Below, piece by piece: positions 4,692 through 7,115 of a stretch of 7,115 nt of DNA. The translations under genes and the position numbers were made by a program. Under the pieces are notes generated by a model. It saw only the letters and a list, made by a program, of their open reading frames with translations, made no database searches and was not told the origin of the DNA. Position 1 is the stretch's first letter, and each line of letters starts with the position of its first letter. Source of the DNA: Oscillospiraceae bacterium (GTDB lineage: Bacteria > Bacillota > Clostridia > Oscillospirales > Oscillospiraceae); assembly GCA_020025545.1 (NCBI GenBank), contig JAHHRX010000043.1, positions 1-7,115 of the forward strand, given 5' to 3'.

Positions 4692-6533
4692 TTGGAAGAA
4701 GAAAAGAAAACATTGCCCGATCTCATAAGAAAGCTGGCGGCAGCCTGGCTGATGGCAGTGCTGATGGAATATTTCCTCCTGCCTGCCGGGCTTAGGAATC
4801 TTTCGGGCCTTTCCGGGCTGACACAAATGTCTCTTGCGAGAGTGGCGGCAGTAACAGCATTGTTGTTCACGGGAATGCTGCTTGTGCCTGTGCGGTTTTC
4901 CTCGGCTGGAGCCGAACGGTGGTGTATCACGGTGACTTTTGCTATACTGGCGGCAATGTCATTGGCGGCGTCCCGTTCGTGGCCGTATTTTGCAATCTGC
5001 TGTTTGCTGATGTTGGGTTTCACCATTTACAGTGCGTGCGGCTGGGATGCGTCGCCCGAACCTGCGGGGGACACGGCACCGGAAAAAAAGACCTATCTCT
5101 GGGTGACAGCGGCGCTGGCGGTGGCGTTTTTCCTGTTCGTCAGCGCTTGGACAGTTTGCCGGATTTACAGCTTCAGTACGCCGAGTTTTGATTTCGGTAT
5201 TTTCAGCCAGATGTTTTACTATATGAAAAAGACCGGATTGCCATTTACCACGGTGGAGCGTGACACACTTCTGTCTCATTTCCGGGTTCATGTATCGCCT
5301 ATTTATTATCTAATGCTGCCGTTTTATTGGCTTGTGCCGAAACCTGCTACGTTGCAGGTTCTGCAGGCGGCTGTTTTGGCTTCGGCAGTAATCCCACTTT
5401 GGAAGCTTGGAACGGTTCATGGACTGAAAAGCTGGCAGAAAATGGCCTTCTGCGGCCTTCTTCTGCTGTATCCGGCATATTCGGGAGGCGCAAGCTATGA
5501 CATTCATGAGAACTGCTTCCTGACACCGCTTATTCTGTGGCTTTTTTACGGTATCGACAAAAAGAATGCACCCATTACCGCATCGGCGGCCGCACTGACC
5601 CTGCTGGTGAAGGAGGATGCGGCGGTCTATGTGGCGGTGATTGCCCTGTGGCTCTTGGTGCGTTCCCTGCTGCGCAACCAAAAAGGGGAGAAGTGGGGCG
5701 TTGTTGCCGGTGCCGCAATGCTGGCGGTATCCATTGGATGGTTCTTCCTTGTGACCGGATATTTGGCGAATGTAGGCGATGGCGTTATGACCTATCGCTA
5801 CAATAATTTCATCTATGACGGTTCCGGATCACTGATGACAGTCATAAAGGCGGTTATGATGAACCCCATGAAGGCGGTATATGAGTGCGTAGACCCGGAA
5901 AAACTGCAATTCATCGCTCTCACGGTGCTGCCGCTTCTGGGACTGCCGTTCCTTACAAGACGCTACGAGCGCTATCTTCTGCTGATTCCGTATCTTCTGG
6001 TGAACCTTATGTCGGACTATCAGTATCAGCATGATATTTTCTTCCAGTATACCTACGGTGCAACTGCTTGCATGTTTTACCTCGCTGTGGTCAATCTGGC
6101 GGATTTCAGAATCGGGTGGCAGAAGCTGGGAGCCCTGGCTGTTGCGGGGGCTGTCAGTGTGGGGTGCTTCTGTGCCAATATCGTGCCGGTGGCTGTTCGC
6201 TACCCCCGGCAGTGCGCACAGTATTCTGATTACTATCAGTCCATCCGGGATGCTCTGGATACCATTCCGCAGGATGCATCGGTGGCTACGTATACATTCT
6301 ATTCCACATATCTCTCCCAGCGGGATCAATTATATGATCTCTATTTCTACTATGAGGATCATCTACTGGAATGCGACTATGTGGTGATCGGAGAGGGTGC
6401 ACAGTATAAGCGCTTTGCTGACAGCGGTGGGAATGGTAAGGAAAACCTGAAAGCGATACTGCGTGCGAATGAATATGAGATTTATCAGGAAGTTCCCGGC
6501 GTGCTGACGATTTATGTAAATCGGAGGGAATAA
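4692..6533 (+). CDS. DUF2079 family polytopic membrane protein, putative GT-C-type glycosyltransferase
   Basis: This 613-residue protein has a short charged N-terminus (MEEEKKTLPDLIRK), roughly a dozen hydrophobic segments, and a soluble C-terminal tail of about 100 residues (from near VPVAVRYP). Family blocks I recognise as DUF2079 are SFDFGIFSQ (D167), a segment with H196 and H200 in LLSHFRVHVSPIYY, YDIHEN (H272, E273; other members have FHPE here) and LLVKEDAAVY (K307-E308-D309). The layout, with an acidic residue early in an extracytoplasmic loop after hydrophobic helices, resembles GT-C glycosyltransferases that use lipid-linked sugars. That suggests modification of envelope polymers or lipids, but the reaction is inference and no substrate can be named. 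The start codon is TTG. The last codons contain the ribosome binding site of the next gene, so the two are probably coupled. Base composition matches the upstream genes. Confidence 0.82.
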   Translation: MEEEKKTLPDLIRKLAAAWLMAVLMEYFLLPAGLRNLSGLSGLTQMSLARVAAVTALLFTGMLLVPVRFSSAGAERWCITVTFAILAAMSLAASRSWPYFAICCLLMLGFTIYSACGWDASPEPAGDTAPEKKTYLWVTAALAVAFFLFVSAWTVCRIYSFSTPSFDFGIFSQMFYYMKKTGLPFTTVERDTLLSHFRVHVSPIYYLMLPFYWLVPKPATLQVLQAAVLASAVIPLWKLGTVHGLKSWQKMAFCGLLLLYPAYSGGASYDIHENCFLTPLILWLFYGIDKKNAPITASAAALTLLVKEDAAVYVAVIALWLLVRSLLRNQKGEKWGVVAGAAMLAVSIGWFFLVTGYLANVGDGVMTYRYNNFIYDGSGSLMTVIKAVMMNPMKAVYECVDPEKLQFIALTVLPLLGLPFLTRRYERYLLLIPYLLVNLMSDYQYQHDIFFQYTYGATACMFYLAVVNLADFRIGWQKLGALAVAGAVSVGCFCANIVPVAVRYPRQCAQYSDYYQSIRDALDTIPQDASVATYTFYSTYLSQRDQLYDLYFYYEDHLLECDYVVIGEGAQYKRFADSGGNGKENLKAILRANEYEIYQEVPGVLTIYVNRRE

Positions 6534-6535
6534 CG

Positions 6536-7033
6536 ATGAAGGTGCATATTATCGGATGCAGTGGTTCCGGAAAAACTTACTTGGCAAAATTACTTTCCGC
6601 AAAGTATAATATCCCTCATTTTGATTTGGATGATATTCAATGGCATCAAAATGCAGTGGGATACGGCGTAAAAATGCCGGTAGAGAAAAGAAATGCACTC
6701 CTGCAGCAGATATTGTTAAAAGAAGACTGGATTATTGAAGGTGTTTATTATGCGTGGGTACAGCAGTGTTTTCAAGATGCTGATATTATCTATGTCTTGG
6801 ATATGCCAAAGTATCTGTATAAAAGCCGAATACTGAAAAGATCCGCCAAAAGGTTGCTTGGACTTGAAAATGGGAAAAAGGAAACATTAAGGTCTGTATA
6901 TAATCTTTTAAAGTGGACAGATACTTTTCAGAAGAATAACCTCAAAGAAATAAAACGGATTCTGGAAAAATATAAGGCAAAAGTCGTATGGATTACATCA
7001 AAGAAGGAGCTCTCTGAGCTGATTAATGAATAG
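6536..7033 (+). CDS. P-loop NTPase, adenylate/cytidylate-kinase-like ('FlaR/topology modulation' type)
   Basis: This 165-residue cytoplasmic protein starts with a nucleotide-binding loop, GCSGSGKT (7-14). It then has FDLDDIQWHQN (29-39), WIIEGVYY (65-72) and ADIIYVLDMPK, which is the order seen in the small kinase-like family often labelled DNA topology modulation protein FlaR. A basic stretch follows (SRILKRSAKRLLG), which could correspond to the lid or arginine-rich phosphate-binding region of nucleotide kinases. The true substrate is unknown, and the topology label should not be taken as proven. ATG 6536 lies 2 bases after the DUF2079 stop, with CGGAGGG (6522-6528) inside the upstream gene. 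GC is about 38% by hand count over 6541-6900 against about 55% in a sample of the gene before, and codon choice is A/T-rich, which suggests separate or recent acquisition. Confidence 0.8.
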   Translation: MKVHIIGCSGSGKTYLAKLLSAKYNIPHFDLDDIQWHQNAVGYGVKMPVEKRNALLQQILLKEDWIIEGVYYAWVQQCFQDADIIYVLDMPKYLYKSRILKRSAKRLLGLENGKKETLRSVYNLLKWTDTFQKNNLKEIKRILEKYKAKVVWITSKKELSELINE

Positions 7034-7060
7034 ACTCTGTTTTTGGGAGAATACTGCAAT

Positions 7061-7097
7061 AAAAATGAGTGTATGAAAAGTTCATACACTCATTTTT
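7061..7097. terminator. Bidirectional terminator-like 17-bp inverted repeat
   Basis: A perfect 17-bp inverted repeat (arms 7061-7077 and 7081-7097) with a 3-base AAG loop has an A-run at its left end and a T-run at its right end. On both strands it therefore reads as hairpin plus U-run. It lies 27 bases after the kinase-like gene's stop. It ends that operon and could also stop a convergent transcript from beyond the window, which I cannot see. Confidence 0.85.
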
Positions 7098-7115
7098 GAC
7101 TTTTTGATCCGGTGC

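Noticed and set aside
4938..4960. TTTTGCTATACTGG inside the DUF2079 gene as an internal promoter
   Set aside because: It resembles the -10 regions at 685 and 2334, but it is in the middle of a membrane segment's codons with no gene start downstream, so it is probably chance.
7096..7101. TTGACT at the right edge as the -35 of a downstream promoter
   Set aside because: Any -10 at 17 bases would lie beyond the window, and part of the hexamer belongs to the terminator's T-run, so it cannot be supported.

Overview
The window is an ordinary-looking chromosomal segment with every recognisable gene on the + strand. It most likely comes from a spore-forming, anaerobic gut-type Firmicute of class Clostridia, probably near Oscillospiraceae/Ruminococcaceae. 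That placement is inference from four things: the SpoIIGA/sigma-E pair, a Rex redox repressor, DUF951 next to RarA, and a GC content that looks like roughly 50-55% in most genes. There are no mobile elements, tRNAs, rRNAs or CRISPR arrays, and no gene-free stretch longer than about 160 bases.

Layout. (1) 1-575 is the C-terminal part of a 6-phosphofructokinase, closed by a strong hairpin terminator at 591-619. (2) rarA (720-1982) and a small DUF951 gene (2004-2216) form an operon with an extended -10 promoter. Its terminator overlaps the last codons and stop codon of the DUF951 gene. (3) spoIIGA (2373-3143) and sigE (3140-3850) overlap by 4 bases. Together they supply the mother-cell sporulation factor pro-sigma-E and the membrane protease that activates it. 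(4) rex (3941-4579) has its own near-consensus sigma-A promoter, and an unusual array of three ATCGAT palindromes is laid over and just downstream of the -10 box. A 13-bp UUCG-capped terminator follows. (5) A second operon starts from a promoter at 4639-4667. It encodes a large DUF2079 membrane protein (4692-6533, TTG start) and, 2 bases later, a low-GC P-loop kinase-like protein (6536-7033). It ends in a 17-bp perfect inverted repeat that could terminate transcription in both directions.

Function together. The neighbourhood mixes central metabolism (PFK), replication-fork maintenance (RarA), sporulation control (SpoIIGA/SigE), NADH/NAD+ sensing (Rex) and an envelope-type membrane protein. 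Apart from the spoIIGA-sigE pair, nothing shows that these genes form one pathway.

The most interesting points are the symmetric triple-palindrome array at the rex promoter, read together with a divergent wing region in Rex; the sporulation locus, with no sigG directly after sigE, a compact SpoIIGA and a short sigma-E pro-sequence; and the compositionally foreign kinase-like gene. I see no convincing new defence or mobile system.
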